Assembly: GCA_038246545.1 (NCBI GenBank)
Contig: JBBRVW010000015.1
Location: 21,097 to 85,096, forward strand
Length of the DNA: 64,000 nt
Source of the DNA: JBBRVW01 sp038246545
GTDB taxonomy: Bacteria > Actinomycetota > Actinomycetes > JACCUZ01
Direction of reading: 5' to 3'
The notes below the pieces were generated by a model. It made no database searches, was not told the DNA's origin, and was given only the letters and a program-made list of their open reading frames with translations. The position numbers and the translations under genes are program-made. Every line of letters starts with the position of its first letter. Position 1 is the stretch's first letter. Of this stretch, positions 15,196-24,291 are shown piece after piece.

Positions 15196-18100
15196 ATGAA
15201 CTGCATCCAGCGGTGGACCGCACGCGTCGTACCGGCGCTGCTGCTGGCTGCCATGGTCGCCACGCTCGCTGGTCCGGCGGCCCAGGCCGACCCACCCGCC
15301 AGCGGACCTGGGTCCTACGACACGACCTTCGGGGCCGGCACCGGCCGGGTGAACTACGGCAGCGGCTTCGGTGAGTCGTTCGACTCGGTGGCCGTCCAGC
15401 CCGACGGGAAGATCGTCGCGGGATTCCTGGGTGCCGGCAGCGGCGCCTACATCTACCGTCTCCTCGCCAACGGCACCCCGGATCCCGCCTGGAACGGCGG
15501 GAGCGCGTACGCGTGGACCGATGCCTCCGTCCCGGCCGTCGCGCACGGCCCGGCCGCAGCACTCGCGCAGGACTCCGCCGGACGAACGTACGTCACCTCG
15601 GCGGTCCTCGTGGGCTTCGAGATCGCGACACCGCAGGTCGCTGTTCTGCGCCTCACCCCGGCCGGTGTTCCGGACCCGACGTGGGGCACCAGCGGTACCG
15701 GTGTCGTCACGTACGACTTCGGCGGAAGCGCGAACGACCACGGCACGTCCGTCGTCGTGGACGACAGCGGGAACCGGGTGTACGTCGGCGCCTGGGAAGG
15801 ACCCAACAGCGGCAACGGGACCGACTTCGCCGTGCTGGCCCTCCAGGAGGGCAACGGCGCCCTGGACAGCGCCTTCTCCGGCGACGGCCTCGCGACCACC
15901 GACTTCAACGGTGGCAACGACACGGTGCGCGACATCGCGATCGCCCCGGGCGGCGACGTGATCGCGGTCGGCTACGTGAAGGGGCCGGGCGGCGGCAACG
16001 ACAACACCGGCGCCTGGCGCCTCAACAGCGACGGCAGCACCGCGACCGGCTTCGGGGCGAACGGCAAGGCGGAGTTCGACCTCGCCAACGGCTTCAACGA
16101 TGGTGCCCGCTCGATCGCCATCGATTCGCTCGGCTACTCCTTCGTCTCCGTCCGGGTCGAGGGCTCCGAGAATTCTTCGGGCGCTGTCCTGCGACTGGAC
16201 ACCGTCGGTGCCGCAGACACCGGGTTCGGACGCCTCAACGGCGCCGCCGGCGCGGGCTGGGTTCGCACCGGCTTCGGCGTCCAGTACAGCGAGAACGCCG
16301 CTGTGGCCGTTGACGAGGCGGGCCGGGCCGTGGTGGTGGGCGGGGCGAACGCTCCGACCGTCGCGCGACTCGTGGCGGACCGCTACCCGCAGGACACGAC
16401 GTTCAACGGCTCCGGGTCCGAGACCCTCACCTGCCCCGGTGGCACGGCCGGCTCGGCGCAGGGTGTCGCCGTCCAGCCGGACGGCAACATCGTCGTGACC
16501 GGGACCTGCCCGGAGTCGGTCAGTCCCTTCAACGCCAGCGTCAACGTCCTCTGGCGGCTCAAGGGCGGCAACGCCGTGCCGCTGCCTACACCCCCGATCG
16601 CTCGGGGCGGCGCGCAGACAGCCGTCCTCAACGCCACCGGCATCAGCGTCAACGGTTTGGGTCGCACGGTCACCGTGTCTCCGGGTGCTCCCCTGTCGCT
16701 GGCCTTCACCTACCACTTCGACAACCCGGTCGCCGACGACATCTGCAGCACGGTCTGTATCACCCAGGTGGTCGCGGGCTTCACCAACGCCGGGCCGGAC
16801 CTGTGCTTCGATGCGGGCGGCGCGGAACTGAGCGGGCCGTCCGCCGCCGTCAGCGGCAACCTCACCGCGCCGGCCCGACCGGGCCGCTACTACATCTCCT
16901 TCGACCGGGTCTACGAGAACGGTTGCACCGGCGGTGGCGGCACCTGGACCGGTGACGGCAAGTTCTGGGCCGGGAACATCGTCCCAGCACCAGGCACCTT
17001 CCTCGCCGAGGTGAACGTCGTCGACGGCGTCAACGGCCTGACCGTCGCTCCGGACCGCGCCACCGTCCCGTTCGGGCAGCGCACGATCCCGGTCGGCGCC
17101 ATCTCGGCCGACGACCTGACCGGCTCGTTCGCCAACCTGCAGTCGTCGCCCCTGCGGGTGTCGCCGCTCCGGGTGTCACCGCTGCGCGTCTCCCCGCTGC
17201 GGGTCTCGCCGCTGCGGGTCTCGCCGCTGCGGGTGTCACCCCTGCGGGTGTCGCCCCTGCGGGTGTCACCCCTGCGGGTGTCGCCGATCCCGCTGTCCGA
17301 CGTACCCCTCGACCCGCCGAGCACCTGGACCACCGTCCTGGCTGGGACACCCTTCGCGAACCAGCCACTGCAGAACGTCACCCTGCAGCAGGTCCTGGAC
17401 CTCGAGCCGCCGCCCGCGTCGGTGAGCGCGTTGTCGCTGGCCGACATCGACCTCAGCCGGACCGCCCTGCGCAACGTCAGCCTCGCCGCGTTCCTCCTCG
17501 GCAGCACCCCGGCGTCGGCGCTCGGGTTGTCCGACGTCCCCGCCGGCGTGAACCTCGGCAAGAGCCTGCTCGAGCTCGAGCTGACCGGCGTCGACATGTC
17601 TCCGGTCTACGTGCACGGGATCCAGCTCCGAGGGGTGACCCTTGCCGGCGATGCCCCCCTGGGGAGGATGCGCCTCGGTGACCTGTGGCTGTCCCAGACG
17701 CCGTTCGGCGCGGTGCCGCTGAGCCAGCTGCCGTCGACCTGGTACACCGCGTGCAGCGGGTGCACGACACTCGCCGACGCCCAGGCCAACAACGTCGACA
17801 CGGGCGTCAAGGACGCGGCGACCGTCGCCGCGGTCCTGGCGCTGCCGTCGACGACGGTGAACCCGACTGTTGGCCAGGTGCTGCCCGGCCTGGTCTCCCG
17901 CGACCAGCTCGGCTACGAGCGGATCCCCAGCAACCGGCTGGCCGCCGCCGCACCGCTGCCGAGCAGCGGCGTGACCTACACCGCCCGGTTCACGATCGAC
18001 TGCTCCACGTCCAACGGGGCGGCGACCGTCGACTTCACCCTGCCCGCGGGGTTCCGACCCCTCCCGAGCACCGCCTCGGTGACGGTGGCCGGACTCGGAT

Positions 18101-21100
18101 CGGTCCCCGTGACCCCCTCGTCGATCGCTGGAGGCCTCCGACTCACCACGTCAAACCTCGCCTGCAGTGGTGCGCCGCAGGTGACGGCCAAGGTGGACGC
18201 CGAACCAGGGCTGGCTCTGGGGCCGACCACCGACTCCGTGACGGCACGCTTCGGGCCCGCGAGCACGACCGTCTCGGACGACTCCCCGGTCACCGTCGTG
18301 GACACCGACACCGACACGGCGGTGCCGACCGAGGCAGGCAAGCCGACAGGGACGGTCTTCCTCGGCTACGTCTCCGCTCCCGGCAACCAAGACACCTACG
18401 TCGCCCCGACTTTGCCTGCAGGAACGAAGCTGACCGTCCGGCTGGCCAACGTCAGCCCGGGGCACGACGACGACCTGTCCGTCTTCGGCCCGGGCGTCCC
18501 GGCCCTGCACTCGTCGGTCGGATCCTCGCCGCTGCGCGTCTCCCCGCTGCGGGTGTCGCCGCTGCGGGTGTCGGGCGTCGACGACACGACGCTCGACCCG
18601 TCCTCGGACACCGGCACCGCCGGCACCGAGCCGCAGCCCGACGTACCGGTCCAGCCGCCGGCCGGGAGCACCGTGCTCGGTGTCTCGGCCAACCGCGGTG
18701 ATGCCGAGGAAGGCCTCGCCTACACCGTGCCCGACGGCGCCTCCAGCGGCCCCACGACGATCGTCGTCAGCGGCTACAACGGCTCGAACGATAAGGCGCA
18801 GCCCTACTCCCTGCTCGTCTCGGTGGACCCGCCGGCCGCGCCGACGAGCTGCGCCGCGCCCTCCTTCCCGTCGCAGGGCCAGGGCACCGCCGGCACGTCC
18901 GTCAGCGGCCTGCCCGCCGGTACCGAGACGGTGATCCTCACCGACAAGAAGCGCCTCAGTGACCTCTACGGCTCGGCCGCGGCGACCAACGTCATGACGA
19001 AGCTGCAGACTCTCGCCGCGCGCACCGACGTCAAGGGTGTGGTGATCTCCGTCGAGGCGAACCCCGCCGTACAGACCGCTTACAACGCTTGGGACGCGGC
19101 GTCCTGCTCTCCGGCGAAGGCGAACCAGGTCGTCACGGCCATCAACGCCTACATCGACGGGATCCGTGCCACTAACTCAACCCTCAAGTACCTCGTCATC
19201 GCGGGCGGCGACCAGGTCGTCCCCATGGGTCGCGTTCCGGACCGGGTCGACCTCGACAACGAGTCGTCGTTCGCGCCGGAGCAGGTCTTGAACGGCAAGG
19301 ACAACGCGCTCAGCGGCTCGCTGCGCGGCGCCTTCCTGCTCAGCGACGACCCGTACGGCGACCTCAACCCGGCACCGTGGCTCGACAGCTCGCTCTATGT
19401 TCCCGACGTCGCCATCGGTCGCCTCGTCGAGACCCCTGCCGACATCACAAAGGCCGTCGACCAGTTCGTCGCCTCGAGCGGCGTGCGCGCACCCACGGCG
19501 GCCTACACCGCCGGCTACGACTTCAACTCCGACGGCGCCCAGCTCGTCGCCGACCGGCTGGCCCAGCGCGTCGCAGCCACAGCGTCCGCCACGGCGATCA
19601 ACGGCACCTGGTCCAAGACCGACGCGATCAACGGCATGGCCTCGGCCGCGCACGGCTTCATCTCCGTCAACGCGCACTACGACGCGTACCGGGCGCTCCC
19701 GGCGGACGAGTTCAGCGGCGGCACGCAGAACCAGCTGCTCACTCCCACCGATCTCCCGTCGGACCTCACAGGGGGCGTCCTCTTCACGATCGGCTGCCAC
19801 ACCGGTCTCAACGTGGCCGACACCTTCGTGGCCACGACAACCGAGGCGGTGCGGAAGGGCGACTGGGCGCAGGGAGTCGCCTCGCGGGGCGGCGTGCTCG
19901 CCGCGAACACCGGCTTCGGGTACGGGGACAGCGAAGCCGTCGCGTACAGCGAGCGCCTGATGGCCGACTTCGCGGCGAATCTCGATGGCCAGATGACGGT
20001 CGGGCAGGCACTGATGTTCGCCAAGCAGAGCTCCGTGCACCTGCCGATGGCTGTCGTGGACGCCAAGGTCATGCAGGAGGCAACGTTCTACGGCCTCCCG
20101 ATGTACAAGTTGGGCGCCGGCGGCATCTCCGCACCCGCGGTCCTGCCGACCGCACCGGTGACCGGCACGACCAGCTCCGCCGGGACGCCGCAGACCGCGT
20201 CCTTCACCGGGAGCAGGCAGCTCGTCCCGCAGTCCGGGCCCCGCGGCACCTGGTACGGCGTGCAGGGCGCGGGCTCGCCCGTGCAGGCGCCACTGGCCAT
20301 CCCCGGCCGGCCGCTGCAGCCCGAGACCTCGGACTCCTACGCCCAGCCCACCGACGGCCAGGTGGCCCACGGCATCATCGTCGACGACCTCACGACGCGA
20401 GTGACATCGGCGACCGGCTCGTTCAACCCGGTCTACTCCGCAGCCACACCCGACTCGAGCACCACGCGGCCCGAGCCGCAGACCGTCGGGGCGTTCTTCC
20501 CCGCGACGCTCGCCAACGTGGTCGAGCGGGCCACGCCGCAGGGCCTCCGGGACGTCATCGTGCTGCACCCGGGCCAGTTCCGCAGCAGCTCACCGGACAG
20601 CGGGCTGGGCTTCCAGCAGCTCACCGACGAGATGACGTACCACCTGCTGTACTCCGACAAGGCCGACGTGACGCCACCAGAGATCGGCACGGTCGACGGC
20701 ACCGTGTCCGGCCCGACGGTCACCTTCACGGTGACCACCCCTGATGGTGACGTGAGGGCGGCTACTGCACTGTTCCTGGCGCGCAGCAGTACGACCGGGC
20801 AGTCGTGGACGCGAGTCCAGCTCACATCGACGAACGGACGCACGTGGAGCGGCAGCGCCCCGGCCGGGGCCGCGACGGTCGAGCAGTACTTTGTGCAGCT
20901 GCTCGACGACGCCAACAACGTGTCGGTGTCGAGCAAGAAGGGCCAGGACTTCGCGGCTCCGGCGCAGCCACCGTCCGCCGACGGTCCGGTGGTCCAGGTC
21001 GCCGGCACCCCGGTCGGCGGGTCGTACATCGGTCCACAGCAGGTGATGATCCTCGGCGCCGGGCCGGTGACCTACGGCGTCGGCACCGGTACCACGGTGG

Positions 21101-21801
21101 TCCCGGCGACGACTCCCTACACCGGCCCGTTCACCGTGACCGGACCCGGCACGTTAACCATCAGCGCAGCCGGATCAGGTGGGACTGGCACGCTCACTCT
21201 CACCATCGCCCCACCACCCGCGCCGACGGTGTCGATCACAAGCCCGTCCGCCACGACGTCCTACACCGCCGGCGAGGCGATCCCCGGAGTCTTCTCGTGC
21301 TCCGGCTACCAGGTCACGTCCTGCGCCGCATCGCCGACCTCCCCGGACACCTCCCTCGGGGCCCACACGTTCACCGTGACGGCCACCGATGCCGCCGGCC
21401 GCACGGGGACCGCCTCGGTCACCTACACGGTCCGGTCCTCGCCGTTCGAGGGCTTCCTGATCCCGGTCGCCGACGGCCCCGGCTCCACGCCCAGCGTGTT
21501 CCCCCGGCGAGTCCCGGTGCTGCTCCGGTTCCGGCTCGTCGACAGCTCAGGCAAGCCGATCGCGGACCGGACGGCGCTCAAGCTCGCGCTGGCCTGCGAC
21601 CCCCGGCTGTCGTACTCGGTGGTGTCCGCCTCACCGGGGGCCCCGGTCAACGCCGGCTGCTTCGTCTACAACCCCTTCCTGCACGAGTTCGACTTCCTGC
21701 TCAGCACGACGAAGCTGACCGCCGGTTCGACCTACCTGCTCCGGGTGCACTTCACCTCGGGTTGGGTCGCCGACCACACGGTCCAGATCAAGATCCGCTG
21801 A
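15196..21801 (+). CDS. Giant secreted protein: beta-propeller, SPLRV repeats, C25-like peptidase
   Basis: A 2201-residue exported protein. Residues 1-35 are a signal peptide (ARVVPALLLAAMVATLAG, then AQA). Residues about 36-450 are delta-60/propeller repeats (SVAVQPDGKIVAG, VAVDEAGRAVVVG, VAVQPDGNIVVTG). Residues 651-695 are nine SPLRV pentapeptides, with three more at 1111-1125. Between them is a Leu-rich pseudo-pentapeptide region (LSLADIDLSRTALRNVSL). Residues about 1240-1640 form a caspase-like fold of the gingipain (C25) family, with the expected His in ISVNAHYD (1494) and Cys in FTIGCHTG (1534). Ig-like modules follow, and a PxKF-like module closes the chain. No LPXTG or C-terminal membrane anchor is seen, so it is probably released or held by the propeller. 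The ATG follows GGGGGAG. Substrate unknown. Confidence 0.88.
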   Translation: MNCIQRWTARVVPALLLAAMVATLAGPAAQADPPASGPGSYDTTFGAGTGRVNYGSGFGESFDSVAVQPDGKIVAGFLGAGSGAYIYRLLANGTPDPAWNGGSAYAWTDASVPAVAHGPAAALAQDSAGRTYVTSAVLVGFEIATPQVAVLRLTPAGVPDPTWGTSGTGVVTYDFGGSANDHGTSVVVDDSGNRVYVGAWEGPNSGNGTDFAVLALQEGNGALDSAFSGDGLATTDFNGGNDTVRDIAIAPGGDVIAVGYVKGPGGGNDNTGAWRLNSDGSTATGFGANGKAEFDLANGFNDGARSIAIDSLGYSFVSVRVEGSENSSGAVLRLDTVGAADTGFGRLNGAAGAGWVRTGFGVQYSENAAVAVDEAGRAVVVGGANAPTVARLVADRYPQDTTFNGSGSETLTCPGGTAGSAQGVAVQPDGNIVVTGTCPESVSPFNASVNVLWRLKGGNAVPLPTPPIARGGAQTAVLNATGISVNGLGRTVTVSPGAPLSLAFTYHFDNPVADDICSTVCITQVVAGFTNAGPDLCFDAGGAELSGPSAAVSGNLTAPARPGRYYISFDRVYENGCTGGGGTWTGDGKFWAGNIVPAPGTFLAEVNVVDGVNGLTVAPDRATVPFGQRTIPVGAISADDLTGSFANLQSSPLRVSPLRVSPLRVSPLRVSPLRVSPLRVSPLRVSPLRVSPLRVSPIPLSDVPLDPPSTWTTVLAGTPFANQPLQNVTLQQVLDLEPPPASVSALSLADIDLSRTALRNVSLAAFLLGSTPASALGLSDVPAGVNLGKSLLELELTGVDMSPVYVHGIQLRGVTLAGDAPLGRMRLGDLWLSQTPFGAVPLSQLPSTWYTACSGCTTLADAQANNVDTGVKDAATVAAVLALPSTTVNPTVGQVLPGLVSRDQLGYERIPSNRLAAAAPLPSSGVTYTARFTIDCSTSNGAATVDFTLPAGFRPLPSTASVTVAGLGSVPVTPSSIAGGLRLTTSNLACSGAPQVTAKVDAEPGLALGPTTDSVTARFGPASTTVSDDSPVTVVDTDTDTAVPTEAGKPTGTVFLGYVSAPGNQDTYVAPTLPAGTKLTVRLANVSPGHDDDLSVFGPGVPALHSSVGSSPLRVSPLRVSPLRVSGVDDTTLDPSSDTGTAGTEPQPDVPVQPPAGSTVLGVSANRGDAEEGLAYTVPDGASSGPTTIVVSGYNGSNDKAQPYSLLVSVDPPAAPTSCAAPSFPSQGQGTAGTSVSGLPAGTETVILTDKKRLSDLYGSAAATNVMTKLQTLAARTDVKGVVISVEANPAVQTAYNAWDAASCSPAKANQVVTAINAYIDGIRATNSTLKYLVIAGGDQVVPMGRVPDRVDLDNESSFAPEQVLNGKDNALSGSLRGAFLLSDDPYGDLNPAPWLDSSLYVPDVAIGRLVETPADITKAVDQFVASSGVRAPTAAYTAGYDFNSDGAQLVADRLAQRVAATASATAINGTWSKTDAINGMASAAHGFISVNAHYDAYRALPADEFSGGTQNQLLTPTDLPSDLTGGVLFTIGCHTGLNVADTFVATTTEAVRKGDWAQGVASRGGVLAANTGFGYGDSEAVAYSERLMADFAANLDGQMTVGQALMFAKQSSVHLPMAVVDAKVMQEATFYGLPMYKLGAGGISAPAVLPTAPVTGTTSSAGTPQTASFTGSRQLVPQSGPRGTWYGVQGAGSPVQAPLAIPGRPLQPETSDSYAQPTDGQVAHGIIVDDLTTRVTSATGSFNPVYSAATPDSSTTRPEPQTVGAFFPATLANVVERATPQGLRDVIVLHPGQFRSSSPDSGLGFQQLTDEMTYHLLYSDKADVTPPEIGTVDGTVSGPTVTFTVTTPDGDVRAATALFLARSSTTGQSWTRVQLTSTNGRTWSGSAPAGAATVEQYFVQLLDDANNVSVSSKKGQDFAAPAQPPSADGPVVQVAGTPVGGSYIGPQQVMILGAGPVTYGVGTGTTVVPATTPYTGPFTVTGPGTLTISAAGSGGTGTLTLTIAPPPAPTVSITSPSATTSYTAGEAIPGVFSCSGYQVTSCAASPTSPDTSLGAHTFTVTATDAAGRTGTASVTYTVRSSPFEGFLIPVADGPGSTPSVFPRRVPVLLRFRLVDSSGKPIADRTALKLALACDPRLSYSVVSASPGAPVNAGCFVYNPFLHEFDFLLSTTKLTAGSTYLLRVHFTSGWVADHTVQIKIR
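17146..17280 (+). repeat. Nine tandem 15-bp units encoding SPLRV
   Basis: Nine consecutive codon quintets encode Ser-Pro-Leu-Arg-Val. Third-base differences (TCG/TCA/TCC, CCC/CCG, GTG/GTC) separate most units, so the peptide has been conserved while silent sites drifted. Units 7 and 9 are identical, which suggests a local duplication. The period of five fits a pentapeptide-type coil in which Leu points inward, but Pro in every turn is unusual for that fold. Confidence 0.92.
18526..18570 (+). repeat. Second SPLRV block, three 15-bp units
   Basis: Three further SPLRV units, 1245 bases after the first block, lie in a Ser/Pro/Thr linker before the peptidase domain. Codons differ from the first block, so this is not simply a recent copy. 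The peptide is preserved at two separate places in one protein, which implies selection on the sequence itself. Confidence 0.9.
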
Positions 21802-21856
21802 CCGCGGCGTCCCGGGCCGCACGTCCCGACATCCGGGACGGCGGTAGGGTCGGGCG

Positions 21857-22834
21857 GTGACAACGACCGCTCCCCCGTCGGTCGCCCCGGGCCTCAGCGG
21901 CCTCGACGTCCCTGGCGTCACCGCGTCCGACGCCTCGCTCCGACGGTTCCTGCACGGCCTGCCCGGCGTCGACCAGGTCGGGGCCGAGGCCAGGACCGCG
22001 ACCCTCGCGACCCGTTCGATCAAGACGTCGGCCAAGGCCTGGGCCATCGACCTGGCGATCCGGATGATCGACCTCACCACGCTCGAGGGACAGGACACCC
22101 CCGGCAAGGTCCGCGCCCTCTGCGCCAAGGCGATGCGGCCCGACCCGGCCGTGCCCGAGACGCCGCAGGTCGCCGCGATCTGCGTCTACCCGGACATGGT
22201 CCCGGTAGCCGTCGAGGCGCTGCGCGGCAGCGGCGTGCATGTCGCGAGCGTCGCGACCGCCTTCCCGAGCGGCCGCGCCAGCCTCGCGGTCAAGCTCGCC
22301 GACGTACGCGACGCCGTCGAGGCGGGCGCCGACGAGATCGACATGGTCATCGACCGCGGCGCCTTCCTGTCGGGCCGCTACCACGAGGTCTACGACGAGA
22401 TCGTGGCCACCAAGGCTGCTTGCGGCACTGCGCACCTCAAGGTGATCCTCGAGACCGGTGAGCTGGTCACCTACGACAACGTCCGCCGCGCCTCCTGGAT
22501 CGGGATGCTCGCCGGCGGCGACTTCATCAAGACCTCGACCGGCAAGGTCGCGCCCGCGGCCACGCTGCCGGTGACCCTGGTGATGCTCGAGGCGGTGCGC
22601 GACTTCCGCGCGGCGACCGGGCGCCAGGTCGGCGTGAAGCCGGCCGGCGGCATCCGCACCACGAAAGACGCCATCAAGTATCTCGTCCTCGTCAACGAGA
22701 CGGTCGGCGACGACTGGCTCGACCCCGACTGGTTCCGCCTCGGCGCGAGCAGCCTGCTCAACGACCTGCTCATGCAGCGCACCAAGATGACCACCGGCCG
22801 CTACAGCGGTCCCGACTACTTCACGCTGGACTGA
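21857..22834 (+). CDS. deoC: Deoxyribose-phosphate aldolase
   Basis: A 325-residue class I aldolase that splits 2-deoxyribose-5-phosphate into acetaldehyde and glyceraldehyde-3-phosphate. The Schiff-base Lys lies in GDFIKTSTGKVAPAAT, and the second active-site Lys in GVKPAGGIRTTKDA. EIDMVIDRGAFLSG is the conserved strand with the proton-relay Asp. An N-terminal extension of about 60 residues is typical of actinobacterial and eukaryotic DERA. The GTG start follows GGTAGGG weakly. It is followed after 5 bases by an aldehyde dehydrogenase, which would oxidise the acetaldehyde product, so the three genes form a deoxyribose catabolic operon. Confidence 0.93.
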   Translation: MTTTAPPSVAPGLSGLDVPGVTASDASLRRFLHGLPGVDQVGAEARTATLATRSIKTSAKAWAIDLAIRMIDLTTLEGQDTPGKVRALCAKAMRPDPAVPETPQVAAICVYPDMVPVAVEALRGSGVHVASVATAFPSGRASLAVKLADVRDAVEAGADEIDMVIDRGAFLSGRYHEVYDEIVATKAACGTAHLKVILETGELVTYDNVRRASWIGMLAGGDFIKTSTGKVAPAATLPVTLVMLEAVRDFRAATGRQVGVKPAGGIRTTKDAIKYLVLVNETVGDDWLDPDWFRLGASSLLNDLLMQRTKMTTGRYSGPDYFTLD

Positions 22835-22839
22835 TCACC

Positions 22840-24291
22840 ATGGCCTCGATGACCGGCAAGAAGTTCGAGTACGCCCCGGCGCCGGAGTCGCGCACGATCC
22901 TGGACCTCAGACCGTCCTACGGCCTGTTCATCGACGGGCAGTTCGTCGACACCACAGACGGCCGCACGTTCAAGACGGTCAGCCCGGCGTCGGAGGAGGT
23001 GCTCGCCGAGATCACCGAGGCCGGCCCCACCGATGTCGACCGGGCCGTCGCGGCAGCGCGCAAGGCCTACGACAAGGTGTGGTCGAGGCTGCCGGCCCGG
23101 GAGCGCGGGAAGTACCTGTTCCGCATCGCCCGGATCGTGCAGGAGCGGGCCCGCGAGCTGGCGGTGCTCGAGTCGCTCGACAACGGCAAGCCGATCCGTG
23201 AGTCGCGCGACGTCGACATCCCGCTGGTCGCGGCGTGGTTCTTCCACTACGCCGGCTGGGCCGACAAGCTCGACCACGCCGGCTTCGGACCCGATCCGAA
23301 GCCGCTGGGAGTCGCCGGTCAGGTCATCCCGTGGAACTTCCCGCTGCTCATGCTGGCGTGGAAGATCGCCCCCGCGCTGGCCTGCGGCAACACCGTGGTC
23401 CTCAAGCCGGCCGAGACCACGTCACTGACGGCGCTGCTGTTCGCGGAGATCTGCCAGCAGGCCGACCTGCCGCCCGGCGTCGTCAACATCGTGACCGGCG
23501 CCGGCGACACCGGCCGCGCGCTCGTCGAGCACCAGGGCGTCGACAAGGTCGCCTTCACCGGCTCGACCGATGTCGGCAAGATGATCGCCCGCTCCACCGC
23601 GGGGTCGGCCAAGAAGGTCACCCTCGAGCTGGGCGGCAAGGCCGCCAACATCGTGTTCGAGGACGCGCCGGTCGACCAGGCCGTCGAGGGCATCGTGAAC
23701 GGCATCTTCTTCAACCAGGGCCACGTCTGCTGCGCCGGCTCGCGCCTGCTGGTCCAGGAGTCGGCGTACGACGAGGTGATGGACTCCCTCAAGCGCCGCC
23801 TCGGCACGCTGCGCCTGGGTGACCCGCTGGACAAGAACACCGACATCGGCGCGATCAACTCCGCCGAGCAGCTCGCCCGGATCCGCGAGCTGTCCGACGT
23901 CGGCGAGTCCGAGGGCGCCGAGCGGTGGTCGCCACCGTGCGAGCTACCGGCCAAGGGCTTCTGGTTCCCGCCGACCGTCTTCACCGGCGTCACGCAGGCG
24001 CACCGGATCGCCCGCGAGGAGATCTTCGGGCCGGTCCTGTCGGTGCTGACCTTCCGCACCCCGCAGGAGGCCGTCGAGAAGGCCAACAACACCCCTTACG
24101 GCCTGTCCGCCGGGGTCTGGACCGACAAGGGCTCCCGGATCCTCTGGATGGCCAACCAGCTCCGCGCCGGCGTGGTGTGGGCCAACACGTTCAACCGGTT
24201 CGACCCCGCGTCGCCGTTCGGCGGCTACAAGGAGTCGGGCTACGGCCGCGAGGGCGGTCGCCACGGGCTGGAGGGCTATCTCGATGTCTGA
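22840..24291 (+). CDS. NAD-dependent aldehyde dehydrogenase
   Basis: A 483-residue enzyme of the ALDH superfamily that oxidises aldehydes to acids with NAD(P). It shows the coenzyme segment PWNFPLLMLAWKIAPALACGN, the KPAETT turn, FTGSTDVGKMI, the general-base Glu in LELGGKAANIVF, the nucleophile Cys in GHVCCAGSRLL, and EEIFGPVLSV near the C-terminus. It ends with the normal FGGYKESGYGREGG tail. Its place behind deoC makes acetaldehyde the likely substrate (inference). The last 8 bases overlap the start of the next ALDH-type gene, so the two are probably co-translated and may form a complex. Confidence 0.92.
   Translation: MASMTGKKFEYAPAPESRTILDLRPSYGLFIDGQFVDTTDGRTFKTVSPASEEVLAEITEAGPTDVDRAVAAARKAYDKVWSRLPARERGKYLFRIARIVQERARELAVLESLDNGKPIRESRDVDIPLVAAWFFHYAGWADKLDHAGFGPDPKPLGVAGQVIPWNFPLLMLAWKIAPALACGNTVVLKPAETTSLTALLFAEICQQADLPPGVVNIVTGAGDTGRALVEHQGVDKVAFTGSTDVGKMIARSTAGSAKKVTLELGGKAANIVFEDAPVDQAVEGIVNGIFFNQGHVCCAGSRLLVQESAYDEVMDSLKRRLGTLRLGDPLDKNTDIGAINSAEQLARIRELSDVGESEGAERWSPPCELPAKGFWFPPTVFTGVTQAHRIAREEIFGPVLSVLTFRTPQEAVEKANNTPYGLSAGVWTDKGSRILWMANQLRAGVVWANTFNRFDPASPFGGYKESGYGREGGRHGLEGYLDV

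Noticed and set aside
17146..17280. Short regular repeats that might be a CRISPR array
   Set aside because: Units are contiguous 15-mers in frame with a coding sequence, without unique spacers; no cas genes in the window.
21423..21801. Sortase or membrane anchor at the end of the giant protein
   Set aside because: The C-terminus is a beta-rich PxKF-like module that ends VADHTVQIKIR, with no LPXTG, hydrophobic helix or basic tail of the sorting type.
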